Assembly (NCBI RefSeq): GCF_041146795.1
Contig: NC_135174.1
Location: 2,605,878 to 2,669,877 of the forward strand
Direction: 5' to 3'
Source of the DNA: Maylandia zebra
Taxonomy: Eukaryota > Chordata > Actinopteri > Cichliformes > Cichlidae
DNA length: 64,000 bases
The notes below the pieces were generated by a model. It was not told the DNA's origin, ran no database searches, and was given only the letters and a program-made list of their open reading frames with translations. The position numbers and the translations under genes are program-made. Shown piece by piece: positions 61,809 to 64,000 of this stretch; positions within the stretch are counted from its first letter, which is position 1; each line of letters opens with the position of its first letter.

Positions 61809-62907
61809 ACATCACACATCAGACTGCGGAGACAGGGCATGAAGGTGGTAAGGAGGAACTAAGGGGGGCAAGGCTGGGCAATGTAACTTCGATTGCTCTG
61901 TTGAGGGTTAGGGTTAGGGCGAACCTTTGGCCGCTCTGGTGGGGGGTTTATGGGGGACAAAAAGGGATTGGGCCGGGGGTTAGATCTGAGCCCAGCACTG
62001 ACCCGCTCCATCATCTCCTCAGTGAATAAAACAATGATGTATTGAATTTTTTGGAAACAAGACAAACAACAACAAATTAGCAGAGCCAAATACAAACAGA
62101 AGGGAAAAAAAACACAGGCACATAAGTTACAAATATCAATATCTGGGTCAAAATATGTACAGTATTCCACATTTAAAGTCAAGGGAAAAAAATACAGACA
62201 TTAATTATCACGAGGTAGGGGATCAAAAAAAGCCCGACATATCCTATAGCACACAATTGCCCTTTATTGCCCTTCACAATTGCCCTTTATAATGGCCTCC
62301 ACCCCCCTTTTATACTCATTTGCTCATATAGAATAGAATAGAATAGAATAGAATAGAATTCAACTTTATTGTCATTGCACATGCACAGGTACAGGGCAAC
62401 GAAATGCAGTTTGCGTCCATCCAGAAGTGCTTTAGTGATATAGATATATTACAATATATATTAGCAATAATATAGATATGTAAGTATATTACAGAAATGG
62501 GTCTATTATGGTATGTTATAATGTACACGGTATGAAGTATGTTGTGAATATTCTATAACTATAAGTATGTACAGGCTGTAGTGAGTACAAGCTATGTACA
62601 GGCTATGAACAGGATATAAATATGAAAAACTATACAGAATATGAAATAAATAACTTTACAGAATCTGAGATATACAGCTATACAGAAATGGGAACTATGC
62701 AAGTTGTAAACAGTTGTAGGATTAAAGATTATCGACTGTACAGAATGATTATTTACACAGAGCTATACAGTAGTGCAGTTAAGATAAGTGAGGGTGTAGA
62801 TAGTTTCTACAGAGGCTATATAAAAGTGCTAGTGAGCAAATATGAGCAAATTATAAAACAATTGTATGATATGATGCCAACATTCTTCAGATATAAGGTC
62901 CCCCTAT

Positions 62908-63529
62908 TTCAGTGTTGGGAAGCTTACTTTTAACATGTATTCCACTACGGATTACAGAATACATGCCCCAAAATGTAGTTTATAACGTATTCTGTTAAGT
63001 TACTTAATGTGAGTAACGTGTTCTGAATACTTTGGATTACCTGATATATTGTCCAGCTTTTTACAACAACATGAATGTACTATCGCTGTGTGATTTACTA
63101 CTATTACCAATGTTAGCTCGGTAACAATGTTACCGAGCTAACATTGTTAGCTGGTGTTGGCTGAGGTTAGTTCATAGACTGTAGACTGTTAGACTTGATT
63201 AACAATTTGCAGCTAGCATTAACAACCTCCTAGCTGCAAATAATCATGTGCAGTTCTGAAAGCAATACCAACTAGATTTTTAAATCTTAATATAAAACTA
63301 GAAAGCGAAAATTTCTGAAGAAATTTTAAGTGTGCCTATGCCGCCGCTAATCAGTGTAGTTTGCCATTCAAAAGGCTACAGAGAGCAAAACTCAGCAGAG
63401 CAGCCATTCTCCACCATGAACTATGGTAAAACCAAACACCGCTCGTTTGCTTCCGTGCAAACATACTGTCATAAATTACGCTTAAATAGACATGAAAATA
63501 AGAATAAGAATTAAAAGTTAAAAATTAAA
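62908..63529. mobile_element. Insertion with hairpin and hAT-like fragment
   Basis: Begins with AGTGTTGGGAAGCTTAC and the ATGTATTCC/GTATTCTGTTA phrases also seen at 7988-8090. It holds an 18-bp perfect hairpin and a plus-strand piece AEQPFSTMNYGKTKHRS similar to the hAT dimerisation domain. Probably a composite of old elements. Confidence 0.45.
63108..63146. repeat. Perfect 18-bp inverted repeat with 3-nt loop
   Basis: CAATGTTAGCTCGGTAAC, loop AAT, then the exact reverse complement. Confidence 0.95.
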
Positions 63530-64000
63530 AGTGCTAAATAGATAGGTATATACATGATATATACATGAGTGCAGGTGGTGATCAGTGCCAAACATGGAAT
63601 GATGCAGTCAACACAGCGTAGGGTCATGTGTTAGGGGTGAGAACAGTCATAAGGTTATTGTTCATGTGTCCAACAGCAGAGGGGAAGAAACTGTTCTTAT
63701 GGCGAGAGGTTCTGGTGCGAATGGACCGGAGCCTCCTGCCTCCAGTTTCAAACTCCAGTTTCCAGCAATGGCGGCTGCTACTAAGTTTTAAAATTACTCT
63801 TACTAATCTTTCTGGGTCACAAAATAAACTTTTAACATATTTTCAGGCGAGAAAGTAGCTGTGTAAACATCAAATATCTGCTCGGTTTATCAAGATATCG
63901 CATATTTGCCAAAGTGCTTCGACGTTTTCGGAGACGTCTGCTACCCACCAGCTCGACAGCTAGCCGGGAGCTCGAGGGTTACTGATGCGGCCGAGAACGG

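Larger units (their letters stand above)
62336..63765 (-). mobile_element. Antisense L2-type LINE 3' region, interrupted
   Basis: (GAATA)n at 62331-62357, then CAACTTTATTGTCATTGCAC and GGGCAACGAAATGCAGTTT, the reversed 3' end of an L2-type LINE. A low-complexity body with GTACAGGCTATG follows. At 63530-63760 the sequence resumes with AGGGGAAGAAACTGTTCTTA and AATGGACCGGAGCCTCCTGC, the antisense 3' coding part. The segment 62908-63529 is an insertion. Confidence 0.65.

Overview
This is a eukaryotic, intron-containing window from a teleost fish, probably a percomorph of cichlid-like type. The evidence is vertebrate gene exons with GT/AG introns, (GT)n arrays, and a dense mix of fish-type transposons: L2/CR1- and RTE-type LINEs, Ty3/gypsy, hAT, PIF/Harbinger, Tc1/mariner and tRNA-derived SINEs. 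Nothing prokaryotic is present. The species call is an inference.

Only two host genes are recognisable, both on the + strand. Four exons of the C-terminal pore region of a cardiac-type ryanodine receptor (ryr2) lie at 33495-37073. A complete five-coding-exon muscarinic receptor M3 gene (chrm3, 575 codons) lies at 54974-59035. RYR2 and CHRM3 are also linked in mammals, so this is a conserved block. Oddities are four introns inside a GPCR that is intronless in its mammalian coding region, a Gln replacing a conserved Glu beside the RyR selectivity filter, and no visible last ryr2 exon.

From 1 to 17.3 kb everything is nested mobile DNA. It holds the 3' end of an LTR element with a minisatellite-rich ORF (1-3419), a broken L2-type LINE (3420-6359), a hAT end and an RTE relic. 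Next comes a large inverted-repeat structure (6862-17133) that contains a GC-rich repeat field. Inserted in it is a complete 5.7-kb DNA transposon (7621-13299) with TACGG termini and a 6-bp target duplication. That transposon carries an integrase-like DDE transposase on the - strand and a HECT ubiquitin-ligase C-lobe on the + strand. It is the most interesting non-host object here.

From 17.3 to 33.5 kb there are LINE pieces, hAT elements, a GC-rich repeat (21.8-23.8 kb), a decayed hAT transposase (25.3-27.7 kb), a gypsy relic (27.8-28.8 kb), and then sequence that may be ryr2 intron with two unidentified minus-strand ORFs. From 37 to 54 kb are hAT MITEs with exact 8-bp target duplications, a Harbinger element nested in a hAT MITE nested in a SINE-like repeat (45.3-47.5 kb), SINEs, and stretches with nothing recognised. 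Downstream of chrm3 (59-64 kb) are a Tc1 relic and more LINE fragments. Exon joins and repeat borders were read by eye.
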